Shown here piece by piece: positions 53,036 through 60,645 of a DNA stretch of 64,000 bases. A model generated the notes under the pieces. The model did no database searches. It was not told the origin of the DNA and saw nothing but the letters and a program-made list of their open reading frames with translations. Every line of letters starts with the position of its first letter. Positions within the stretch are counted from its first letter, which is position 1. Location: NCBI RefSeq assembly GCF_000381985.1, contig NZ_KB907338.1, forward strand, positions 465,392 through 529,391. Direction: 5' to 3'. The position numbers were made by a program, and so were the translations under genes. The DNA comes from Novispirillum itersonii subsp. itersonii ATCC 12639. GTDB lineage: Bacteria; Pseudomonadota; Alphaproteobacteria; Rhodospirillales; Rhodospirillaceae.

Positions 53036-54040
53036 ATGACCCCGATCATGCTGCCGCTGTCTGTGATCCCCCCGTTTGTTGCTGACCGCACCGGCTGGCT
53101 GCTGGCGCTGGCCCTTGGCGGGCTGGCGCTGGCGGGCAATGCCGCCGCCACCGCCGCCGGGCTGTTTATCGGCGGGCCGCTGGCGCTGGCGCTGATTTTG
53201 GGGCTGCTGGTGCGCTGGCGCTGGCCGGGGGCGGGCGCGCTGCCGGGCCTGCCGGGCTGGGGGCGCTTTACCCTGCGGGCCGGGGTGGCGGTGCTGGGGC
53301 TGGGGGTGACGGTGCAGGATGCCGCCCGCATCGGCTGGGGCGGGGTGGCGGCGGTGGCGGCGACGCTGGCGGTGACGCTGGCAGTGACCCTGCTGGCCGG
53401 GCGCTGGCTGAAGGTGCCGCCGGGCCTGACCCGGCTGATCGCGGCGGGTACGGCGGTGTGCGGGGCATCGGCGGTGCTGGCGGTGGCGGCGCGCCATCAG
53501 CAGGATGAGGCGACGGCCAGCCATGCGGCGGTGGCGATTGCCATTGTCACGCTGTTCGGGTCGGTGGGGATGATGCTGCATCCGGCGCTGTCGGGGTGGC
53601 TGCACCTGTCGGCGGTACAGGCCGGGCTGTGGGCCGGGGCCAGCCTGCACGAGGTGGCGCACGCGGTGGGCGCGGCGGTGCAGCAGGGGCCGGTGGCGGC
53701 TGACTTCGGCACGATTGCCAAACTGGAACGGGTGGCCCTGCTGGTGCCGGTGGTGGCGCTGCTGGGGGACGGAAAGCGCGGCACGCCGCCGCTGTTTCTG
53801 CTGGTGTTTGTCGGCTTTATGGGGCTGGCCAGCTTTGGTCTGGTGCCGCCTGCGGTGCAGGCGCTGGCCCGCCCGGTGAGTCTGGCGCTGCTGACCACGG
53901 CGCTGGCGGCGCTGGGGGTTTCCACCGCGCTGGGGCCGCTGCGGCAGGCGGGCTGGCGGCCGGTGGCGCTGGGGCTGATTGCGACGCTGGTGATTTTCCT
54001 CTTCAGCTTTGGCCTGATCCGGGGTTTTCTGAGCGTATGA
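53036..54040 (+). CDS. yeiH: YeiH-family putative sulfate exporter
   Basis: A 334-residue protein starting at 53036 with about ten membrane helices. AGTAVCGASAVLAVA is the UPF0324/YeiH signature, and GLWAGASLHEVAHAVGAA the second conserved loop. The stop overlaps the start of a LysR gene (ATGA), the same pairing as yeiH and yeiE in E. coli. The function as exporter of sulfate or sulfonate products is a family prediction. Confidence 0.88.
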   Translation: MTPIMLPLSVIPPFVADRTGWLLALALGGLALAGNAAATAAGLFIGGPLALALILGLLVRWRWPGAGALPGLPGWGRFTLRAGVAVLGLGVTVQDAARIGWGGVAAVAATLAVTLAVTLLAGRWLKVPPGLTRLIAAGTAVCGASAVLAVAARHQQDEATASHAAVAIAIVTLFGSVGMMLHPALSGWLHLSAVQAGLWAGASLHEVAHAVGAAVQQGPVAADFGTIAKLERVALLVPVVALLGDGKRGTPPLFLLVFVGFMGLASFGLVPPAVQALARPVSLALLTTALAALGVSTALGPLRQAGWRPVALGLIATLVIFLFSFGLIRGFLSV

Positions 54041-54924
54041 CGTTTGAGCAGCTCCGCATTTTTCTGGCCGTTGCTGACCACCTGCACTTTACGCGGGCGG
54101 CGGAGGCCCTGCACCTGACCCAGCCCGCCGTCTCCGCCGCCGTTGCGGCGCTGGAGGAGGCGCGGCAGGTCAGACTGTTCCACCGCCTTGGCCGCCGGGT
54201 GGCGCTGACCGAAGCCGGGGCCCTGCTGGTGACCGAGGCGCGGGTGATCCTGCGCCGGGTGAAACAGGCGGAACAGATGCTGGATGAACTGTCTGGCCTG
54301 CAACGCGGCAGCCTGACGGTGGCGGCCAGCGAGACGGTGGGGTCATGGTGGCTTCCGGCCCGGCTGACGCGGTTTGCCTCGGCCTATCCCGGCCTGTCGC
54401 TGGGGCTGGAGGTCGGCAACACCGCCGCCGTGGTGGCCGCGGTGCTGGCGGGCACGGCGGATGTCGGCATCGTGGAAGGTCGGGTGGACGATGCCCGGCT
54501 GGCCCAGACCATTCTGGTGCGCGACCAGCTGGTGCTGGTGGTCGGCCCCGGCCACCGCTGGTGGAGCCGCGAGCATGTGCTGGCGCAGGAAGTGACCGAC
54601 ACCCCGTGGCTGATGCGCGAAAGCGGATCGGGCACGCGGGAAGCCTTTTTCGATGCGCTGCGGCAGGCGGGGATCGACGATAAGGCGGTGACGGTGCGCC
54701 TGACCCTGCCGTCGGGGGCGGCGATCCGCGCCGCGCTGGCGGAAGGCACCTGCGCCGCCATCGTATCGCGCCACGTGGTGGCCGACGCCCTGAAGGCAGG
54801 GCGGCTGCACGCCCCGCGCTTTGACCTGCCGCACCGCCATTTTGTGCTGATCCGCCACCTTGACCGCACCCCCGGCGCGGCGGAACGCGCCTTTACCCAG
54901 TATCTGGCGAAGGGGGAGGAGTAG
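54037..54924 (+). CDS. LysR-family regulator (YeiE-like)
   Basis: A 295-residue protein. MTFEQLRIFLAVADHLHFTR opens the winged helix, with LTQPAVSAAVAALEE as recognition helix. The effector domain includes GSWWLPARLTRFASAYPGL and ESGSGTREAFFDALRQAG, motifs shared by YeiE and CysB/CbbR-like regulators. The overlap with yeiH suggests it controls that transporter. In enterobacteria YeiE responds to iron or sulfite; the ligand here is not known. Confidence 0.85.
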   Translation: MTFEQLRIFLAVADHLHFTRAAEALHLTQPAVSAAVAALEEARQVRLFHRLGRRVALTEAGALLVTEARVILRRVKQAEQMLDELSGLQRGSLTVAASETVGSWWLPARLTRFASAYPGLSLGLEVGNTAAVVAAVLAGTADVGIVEGRVDDARLAQTILVRDQLVLVVGPGHRWWSREHVLAQEVTDTPWLMRESGSGTREAFFDALRQAGIDDKAVTVRLTLPSGAAIRAALAEGTCAAIVSRHVVADALKAGRLHAPRFDLPHRHFVLIRHLDRTPGAAERAFTQYLAKGEE

Positions 54925-55155
54925 GAGGAGGCCGATAGTTCTCCCTGCCCCTAAGGCTGGCTGCCACACGCTTTATGGCAGCCGCCAGCACCATCCCCTT
55001 TTTTTGCCTGTAGCAGCATGAGACTGAACGGGATCGGGGGGCATTATCACAAGATCGACTTCGGCAGCTTGTGAGGCTGCTTCAAGAGGGTGATCGTTTA
55101 GGACGTTTGGATCGCAACGGCGACCTTTCGGCGGGAAATGTTGTTAATTTATGGC

Positions 55156-56235
55156 CTATGGCCGAAAGTTTTTCATGCGCTGGATTATCGTCGGGTCAAA
55201 CGTCGTGGGGTTAAACCGCATCGAGTCAGTATTCATATCCATTGGGAGTGCGACGGCCGTCACGGGGCATTCCTCTGTCTTTGCCTGTGCCGCCCGCATG
55301 ACGACTTCAGAGAAAGCGGCGTGTACCTCTAGGAGAAAATGCGGTGTCGTCCCGTTTTCCGCTTCCGCGTCCTCATACTCTTTAATGTCTTTCAACAGTT
55401 TTTTATACCTAGCCACCCCTTCTGCACGACGCCCTATCTGCAGAAGATTTAAGGTGTTTGTGACGCCTACTTCCATCACCGTATAAATACCACTGTTTTC
55501 GGCGAGAGAATCCTCCCTGTCAGCGATCCCGCTCGCGATAGAATCAGGGTAAGATTTGCAGGCGTCCTCGAGGCGCCCGTTCCGCCACGCTTTGATGATA
55601 TCGATATCGGGACCGGATTTGTAATGACCGTCAAAAAAACCAGCCAGGCGGTGATCAATGGAGTAGGCCATCAGCTGACCATTCTTCATTTCTATCAAAT
55701 CGGCAATGTATGGTAATACTGGGTCACTATTCAAATCTTCAACCCGGAAGAGATCCTGTCTATAGCCTTCATAGCCGCTGCCGCCGGATTTGTAATCCAC
55801 AACGAAGGCCGGGGCATGATCGGGGAAGATGTCCTCCCCAGTTAGAGATTCGATGGTGATGAGACCATCTGGATTATCTAGGATTAACTCTAGGCGCCCT
55901 TCCTTCAGGCGATATATGTGGAGTACGTCGGTGTAATAATCACACCGCCAGACCACCGCTAGAGCGCTGAAAGCCCCATTTTCTTTGATCGCCACAGCCT
56001 GGCTAATTTCTGTACAGACTCCGTCTAAGTATTTGATCACAGTATTGGGAACAGTTCTCCATACTTCCTTAGGCCACTGCGCCGGGTGTAGAACGTGCGG
56101 TTTATCCAGAAATTCGGCAGATTTTACCAATGCGGCATCAAACAGACTCAGCCGCTTTTGTGATTTTTCTACGATCTCAGGTGGACGGCCCAGAAGGGAT
56201 GACAGGACAACTATAGCGATGAGCTTGACCGACAT
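55156..56235 (-). CDS. Secreted or periplasmic protein of unknown function
   Basis: A 359-residue protein from MSVKLIAIVV at 56235, chosen because AGAGGTGA lies just upstream (56265 is an alternative). The signal peptide ends about LLGRPPE. The mature protein has a beta-rich first half (SGGSGYEGYRQDLFRVEDLNS, AYSIDHRLAGFFDGHYKSG) and a helical, TPR-like second half (TNTLNLLQIGRRAEGVARYKK). Base composition is more AT-rich than its neighbours, which suggests transfer. No family is recognised. Confidence 0.65.
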   Translation of the reverse strand: MSVKLIAIVVLSSLLGRPPEIVEKSQKRLSLFDAALVKSAEFLDKPHVLHPAQWPKEVWRTVPNTVIKYLDGVCTEISQAVAIKENGAFSALAVVWRCDYYTDVLHIYRLKEGRLELILDNPDGLITIESLTGEDIFPDHAPAFVVDYKSGGSGYEGYRQDLFRVEDLNSDPVLPYIADLIEMKNGQLMAYSIDHRLAGFFDGHYKSGPDIDIIKAWRNGRLEDACKSYPDSIASGIADREDSLAENSGIYTVMEVGVTNTLNLLQIGRRAEGVARYKKLLKDIKEYEDAEAENGTTPHFLLEVHAAFSEVVMRAAQAKTEECPVTAVALPMDMNTDSMRFNPTTFDPTIIQRMKNFRP

Positions 56236-56717
56236 GTTCACCTCTGGGTTTGACGTGGTGTTCATATCAGATTTTCTACTTTGGCGGTATCCTCTTAATC
56301 ATAAAAAAGTGTATTTTTAGGGTGTTAGGGTGGTCTTGGATGCTGCCTCGGTCTTCCCGGTTTCTGAAAATTATCCAGAACATTCCCAGAGAGAAAACAC
56401 TCTCAGGGTGTTTTTGCAGATGTTTCAGTTCTTGCATGACTTTATGCTGGGCTGCATTCAGGGTGTTGAGGCAGCTCTTGAATGAGCGGAAGGGCGACAG
56501 GGGGGGTGGAAAATTGGGGTATGCAGGTGTCTTGTGAGCCATCCGGTTGAAAAGGATGGCTCTTTTTTTTGCCGAAAATTCCTGTCGACAAAAAGAATAC
56601 AAAGCGTAAGATCATCCTCAACGCGGTGGGGTCAGAAAGATTGTATCCGATATCCAATTTCTGATATCCTCCGCCCCGGAATGAAACGCCAACGCAGACC
56701 ACAGGACCGATACCGCC
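56236..56717. other. Non-coding gap before the DapA-family gene
   Basis: About 480 bases, more AT-rich than average. The only clear signal is the orphan terminator at 56536-56570. An ORF of 95 to 108 codons on either strand has no ribosome site or family match. A small RNA ending at the terminator is possible. Confidence 0.45.
56536..56570 (+). terminator. Strong rho-independent terminator without an upstream gene
   Basis: GAGCCATCC (56536-56544) pairs with GGATGGCTC (56554-56562) and eight T follow. No plus-strand gene ends nearby, so it should end an unannotated RNA or act as an attenuator for the gene at 56718. Confidence 0.88.
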
Positions 56718-57680
56718 ATGAACGCAAAAGTTTTCTCCGGCACCATGCCCGCCCTGATGACCCCGTGCAAAGCCGACCGCACCCCCGATTTTGACGCGCT
56801 GGTGCGCAAGGGGCAGGAGCTGATCGCCGCCGGGATGTCGGCGGTGATTTACTGCGGGTCGATGGGCGACTGGCCGCTGCTGACCGATGAACAGCGCATG
56901 GAAGGCGTGGAACGTCTGGTCAAGGCCGGGGTGCCGGTGATCGTCGGCACCGGGGCCGTCAACACCGCCAAGGCGGTGGAACATGCCGCCCATGCCGCCA
57001 GGGTCGGTGCCGCCGGTCTGATGGTGATCCCGCGCGTGCTGTCGCGCGGCCCGTCGCTGACCGCGCAGCGCCACCACTTCAAGGCCATTCTGGCGGCGGC
57101 CCCGCAGCTTCCGGCGGTGATCTACAACAGCCCGTACTATGGCTTTGCCACCCGCGCCGACCTGTTCTTCGCCCTGCGCGCCGAACACCCGAACCTTGTC
57201 GGCTTTAAGGAATTCGGCGGCCCGGCGGATATGTCTTACGCGGCGGAAACCATCACCCGCGCCGACGACACCGTCGCCCTGATGGTCGGGGTCGATACCT
57301 GCGTGTTCCACGGTATCGTCAACTGCGGGGCCACCGGCGCCATCACCGGCATCGGCTGTGTGCTGCCGAAGGAAGTGCTGCACATGGTCGCCCTGTCCAA
57401 CGCCGCCGCCAAGGGCGATGTTGAGGCCCGCCAGCGCGCGCTGGAACTGGAAGCGGCGCTGAAGGTGCTGTCCACTTTCGACGAAGGCCCGGATCTGGTG
57501 CTGTACTTCAAGCATCTGATGGTGCTGAAGGGCAACCCGGAATACACCCTGCACTTCAACGAGACCGACGCCCTGACCGCCAGCCAGCGCGGCTTTGCCG
57601 AAGCCCAGCTTAAGCTGTTCGACGCCTGGTATGCCGAATGGTCGAAGCTGCCCGGCGCGGTGCAGACCTATAAGGCGTAA
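56718..57680 (+). CDS. Dihydrodipicolinate synthase-family aldolase/lyase
   Basis: A 320-residue TIM-barrel class I aldolase. VIYCGSMGDWPLLTDEQR replaces the usual GTTGE region, YNSPYYG holds the active-site Tyr and GFKEFGG the Schiff-base Lys. The change from GTTGE to GSMGD argues against true DapA. Relatives include 4-hydroxyproline-pathway deaminases and 2-keto-3-deoxy sugar acid enzymes. It is monocistronic and follows the orphan terminator. The substrate is open. Confidence 0.85.
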   Translation: MNAKVFSGTMPALMTPCKADRTPDFDALVRKGQELIAAGMSAVIYCGSMGDWPLLTDEQRMEGVERLVKAGVPVIVGTGAVNTAKAVEHAAHAARVGAAGLMVIPRVLSRGPSLTAQRHHFKAILAAAPQLPAVIYNSPYYGFATRADLFFALRAEHPNLVGFKEFGGPADMSYAAETITRADDTVALMVGVDTCVFHGIVNCGATGAITGIGCVLPKEVLHMVALSNAAAKGDVEARQRALELEAALKVLSTFDEGPDLVLYFKHLMVLKGNPEYTLHFNETDALTASQRGFAEAQLKLFDAWYAEWSKLPGAVQTYKA

Positions 57681-57794
57681 CGCTTTTCTGTTCCGGCCTG
57701 TCCCGCTCCGGCGGTATGGCAGGCCGGGATGGCAGGCAGACCCCCGCTCAAGGTGGCTTGGGCGGGGGTTTTGCTGTTCTGCGCGCCACGGCGT

Positions 57795-57878
57795 CTGCCC
57801 AAAGACGTAAAGGGTGCGGGCTCTGCCCAAAGACGTAAAGGGTGCGGGCTCTGCCCAAAGACGTAAAGGGTGCGGGCT
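57795..57878. repeat. Three exact 28-bp tandem copies
   Basis: CTGCCCAAAGACGTAAAGGG-type 28-base units begin at 57795, 57823 and 57851, with a partial fourth at 57879. They lie between the DapA-family and DUF2239 genes. No promoter or coding role is evident. Confidence 0.9.
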
Positions 57879-57879
57879 C

Positions 57880-57930
57880 TGCCCGCTGGCCCGGAAAGGG
57901 CCGGGGGCCCTTTCATCCCATTTTTTGGGT
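57880..57930 (+). terminator. Recurring terminator element, copy B
   Basis: GAAAGGGCC and GGCCCTTTC pair around GGG, followed by ATCCCATTTTTTGG. It shares layout and flanking bases with copy A at 33430-33473. Confidence 0.75.
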
Positions 57931-57940
57931 ATGATAGGCA

Positions 57941-58117
57941 GGGGTGTGGGGCCTGTGGCCCCGCCCTCGGGCTTTGCCCGATATGGGAAAGGGGTGTGGG
58001 GCCTGTGGCCCCGCGCGGGTGTGGGCGGCAGCCCACAGAGACAGACCGGTGTGGGCGGCAGCCCACAGAGACAGACCGGTGTGGGCGGCAGCCCACGAAA
58101 ACAGACCGGTGTGGGCT
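57941..58117. repeat. Repeat cluster: two 24-bp units and three 30-bp hairpin units
   Basis: A 24-base unit (GGGGTGTGGGGCCTGTGGCC start) occurs at 57941 and 57991. Then 30-base units start at 58021, 58051 and 58081 with a partial copy at 58111. Each 30-base unit has a GTGGGC-ggca-GCCCAC hairpin followed by ACAGAGACAGACCGGT (the third has ACGAAAACAGACCGGT). The array ends at the DUF2239 stop codon. Confidence 0.9.
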
Positions 58118-58118
58118 T

Positions 58119-58670
58119 TTACGGCGCTGCCAGCCGTTCGGCATAGGTGCGCAGGTCGTGCGGCCAGTCGGCGATGCAGGCGGAAAAGCCGGAGAGATCC
58201 CCGGCGAACAGGGCGCGCAGGGCCTCTTCGTAGCCCGGCAGATCCCCGGCGATGGCCTGAAGGAAGCGGTAGGCGGCGTCCTGCCGCTGGCGGGCGGAGG
58301 GCGCGGTGGTGGCCTCGGCGCGGCGGGCGTCGTCAATCAGGCGGCGCAGGGCGACCGATGCGCCGCCCGGCTGGGTCGCCAGCCAGTCCCAATGGCGGGG
58401 CAATAGGGTGACTTCGCGCCCGATGACGCCCAGTTTTGGCCGGCCCCGGCCTTTCGGGGTGCTGTCTTCGGGGGCGGGGGCCGGGGAAGCCGTAAGGGAA
58501 GAGGCCGGGCGGGCATCGGGGTCGGTCTGCTGGCCGGTGGCATCGTTGAACATCAGCACCGCGCCGCTGTGCGGGGTTGCCTGCGCCGCCAGCACGGCGG
58601 CGGTCACGTCGGCCAGCGGGCCGTGGCACAGGCGGCGATGACCGGCAAAGGCGGTGTAGGTGGTGGTCAT
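58119..58670 (-). CDS. DUF2239 family protein
   Basis: A 183-residue cytoplasmic protein. The opening TTTYTAFAGHRRLCHGPLADV and the core VTLLPRHWDWLATQPGGASVALRRLIDDARR, broken by usual variation, are the DUF2239 landmarks. GRGRPKLG precedes the core. The function is unknown; some relatives sit near metal-stress genes. A divergent control region with a large inverted repeat separates it from the GIY-YIG gene. Confidence 0.9.
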   Translation of the reverse strand: MTTTYTAFAGHRRLCHGPLADVTAAVLAAQATPHSGAVLMFNDATGQQTDPDARPASSLTASPAPAPEDSTPKGRGRPKLGVIGREVTLLPRHWDWLATQPGGASVALRRLIDDARRAEATTAPSARQRQDAAYRFLQAIAGDLPGYEEALRALFAGDLSGFSACIADWPHDLRTYAERLAAP

Positions 58671-58699
58671 GGCGGAATCCTTCCGGGATGGGGATGGAT

Positions 58700-58745
58700 T
58701 TATTACCCGGATAAAATCCTTGCGTCAATATCATCCGGGTAATAA
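58700..58745. promoter_or_regulatory. Large inverted repeat in the DUF2239/GIY-YIG control region
   Basis: TTATTACCCGGAT (58700-58712) and ATCCGGGTAATAA (58733-58745) are perfect 13-base arms 20 bases apart, about two helical turns. They could bind a dimeric regulator controlling both divergent genes. The regulator is not identified. Confidence 0.75.
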
Positions 58746-58783
58746 TCTGCGCCGATCCTGTACTCCGGACGGCAGAGGCCCCG

Positions 58784-59146
58784 ATGACCCAGCAACACCG
58801 TGACGCCGCCGTGGCGGCATACCGCGAACGACCCCAGCAGGCGGGCGTTTATGCCGTGACCTGCACCGCCAGCGGCCAGTGCTGGATCGGCGGTGCGCCG
58901 GATGTGCGGACGATCCGCAACCGGCTGTGGTTTACCCTGCGCCTTGGTGGCGGCGGGCGGGTGACCGGGGCGGGGATGGCAGCGTTGCAGGCGGCCTGGC
59001 AGCAGCACGGCGAGGCGGCTTTCACCTTCACCGTGCTGGAAACCCGCCCGGAAGACACCCCGGAACCCGACCCCCGCCGCCTGCGCCAGTGGCTGACCGC
59101 CCGCGCCGCCGACTGGCAGGCGCAGCGCGGGGCGATGGGGGTGTAG
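58784..59146 (+). CDS. GIY-YIG nuclease-fold protein
   Basis: A 120-residue protein. AGVYAVTCTASGQCWIGGA gives the GVY...WIG version of GIY-YIG, and LQAAWQQHGEAAFTFTVLETR is the usual second motif with the catalytic Glu. RLWFTLR lies between. Stand-alone GIY-YIG proteins of this size occur in many bacteria with unclear roles. It is divergent from the DUF2239 gene. Confidence 0.78.
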   Translation: MTQQHRDAAVAAYRERPQQAGVYAVTCTASGQCWIGGAPDVRTIRNRLWFTLRLGGGGRVTGAGMAALQAAWQQHGEAAFTFTVLETRPEDTPEPDPRRLRQWLTARAADWQAQRGAMGV

Positions 59147-59164
59147 GGGGGCGCTCAGGGAATA

Positions 59165-59196
59165 AAAAGCCCCCTCCCGGAGACCCGGAAGGGGGC
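59165..59196 (-). terminator. Rho-independent terminator of the 63-aa gene
   Basis: Arms around 59169-59175 and 59190-59196 (GCCCCCT/AGGGGGC) form a stem that on the minus strand is followed by CTTTTTATT, 60 bases after the small gene. Confidence 0.8.
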
Positions 59197-59253
59197 GGTA
59201 AGCCCAGAGGTGATGTCGACAGCGGAAGGATGCCCCCGGTCGACAGGCGTCCT

Positions 59254-59445
59254 TTACGCCAGCAACTGAACGATTTTCTCGTAGTAGTTCAGTGCGAAGA
59301 GGCTGGCGGAGGTGACAAGGCTGATGCTGATCACAATCGTTTTACAGAGCTGGTTGAACGAGCGCAGGAGCTTGGTGGCCTCGGTCAGGTTCTGACGGAC
59401 AGAGCTCAGACGTTCCCGCACGGTCCGCTTGTTCTGGGGCAGCAT
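59254..59445 (-). CDS. Small membrane protein (63 aa)
   Basis: Starts MLPQNKRT at 59445 with GGAGG seven bases upstream, a clear ribosome site. The first 35 residues are basic and helical (RERLSSVRQNLTEATKLLRS), then one membrane helix follows (TIVISISLVTSASLFALNYY). It has its own terminator downstream. The family is not recognised; it resembles small single-pass inner-membrane proteins. The longer in-frame extension to 59610 has no support. Confidence 0.65.
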   Translation of the reverse strand: MLPQNKRTVRERLSSVRQNLTEATKLLRSFNQLCKTIVISISLVTSASLFALNYYEKIVQLLA

Positions 59446-60415
59446 GATGTTTCCTCCGGTTGTTTTCAGGCATACCGTAGGCCTTCGCGGCCGGTGTTGC
59501 CTCGTTTGACAATGCCTTTGGGCAGAAGTTAAAGAACAGAATGCAGACAAGACTGTAGCGCAGAGGCCCACGGATAAAACCGGGGCCACACCTTGCAGAC
59601 AAAGCATCACAATGACCCGGGCTTGAAAGACTCTGATGGAATCGTCTCTACGATTTCAGAAGTGCTTTCCTCTTAATTCATGTTCTTGCCGCGCCCGGTA
59701 CTGAAGCGGACACGCATAGTGGCATGGGTTTTTCTGCGGCGCAATATGTCAATGAAGGGTTAATTTCCTGTGCGGGTTTAAGCGGTTAGTGTTAGGGGAG
59801 CCGTGGCGGGGGCGCGAAATTCGCCTGTGTTTTGAAAGAATATTTCAATGTGTCTGTCTGGAAAAAACCAATATTTCGTTCGTGGGGCATAAAATCAGCG
59901 GATTGTCTGTCGGGCTCCGTTGAACGGGGCACGGCCTGAAACTACGCCGGGGCTGACAGAGAATCGTTGAGCCCAGCAGAGGAAAGAAAGCAGGGATTCC
60001 GGGGAGTTAGAGAGGTTATAATATTTATACATTCATTTTGTGGTCTTTCCATCAAATGGTCGTTGCGGCGCAGCGGCGGGATTTTGGCTGTCGGCCCACA
60101 GTGCCCCGGAAAGGACCCCGAAAAGCAAGCGAATGGCGCGGCAGTCAGGGGCTGATCGCTTTGGTTGATTTGTCTCCGTGCTGAGTTCGCCATATAATTG
60201 GTCAGGAGGGCTGTCCTACGATCAATGTCGGAAGAGCGCCTCTCCGCAGGCTGTGGCCGGTTGTCTTTCAACCTTCTGTTCTCCTCCCCCATCCCGCCCC
60301 CTTGACGGTAATTCGCGCCGATTGCTGCTTTTTTGCGGGCGTTGGTATGGTCACTCCACCGCAAGTCATCTGCCTGCCCCCGATCGGGGCGGGCTAGCCC
60401 GCAGGAGGACCATCC
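59446..60415. other. Long non-coding region before the phage structural genes
   Basis: About 970 bases without a convincing gene. An inverted repeat TTGAAA/TTTCAA (59832-59848) and an AT-rich stretch near 60010-60050 may hold promoters. GCGGGCTAGCCCGC (60390-60403) is a perfect palindrome just before the first phage gene. No tRNA or attachment core could be identified. Confidence 0.5.
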
Positions 60416-60640
60416 ATGTGCATGGCCGGAGGAAGCCCGTCTGTTCCCACCGCCGCCCCCACGCCTGAACCGGCGAAGGAGCCGGTCAAGCAGGCTGACA
60501 CGCAGGTGCAGCAGGCCTCAGACAGTCTGCGCCGTCAGGCGGCGCTGGCCGGGGCCAGCCGGGGCGGCACCCTGCTGACCGGCGGGCAGGGCCTGACCGC
60601 CGCCGCTGATCTGGCCCGCAAAACCCTGCTGGGGGCGTAA
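60416..60640 (+). CDS. Small phage protein preceding the connector gene
   Basis: A 74-residue protein starting MCMAGGSPS with GCAGGAGG upstream. A Pro-rich front, a helical middle (QADTQVQQASDSLRRQAALAG) and the closing SRGGTLLTGGQGLT are typical of the small protein found before the head-tail connector in podovirus-type phages. It is five bases from the connector gene. Its exact role is unknown. Confidence 0.78.
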   Translation: MCMAGGSPSVPTAAPTPEPAKEPVKQADTQVQQASDSLRRQAALAGASRGGTLLTGGQGLTAAADLARKTLLGA

Positions 60641-60645
60641 GCGTC

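Noticed and set aside
56250..56602. ORFs of about 95 to 108 codons on both strands before the DapA-family gene
   Set aside because: No ribosome site and no family pattern, and one of them runs through a clear terminator stem.
57668..58336. Minus-strand frame encoding repeated Cys-Arg-Pro-His peptides
   Set aside because: It is produced by the 30-base hairpin repeats and overlaps the DUF2239 gene in another frame.
59942..60364. 140-codon minus-strand frame in the long gap before the phage genes
   Set aside because: Arg/Asn-rich with no domain pattern, no ribosome site and no support from the neighbours.
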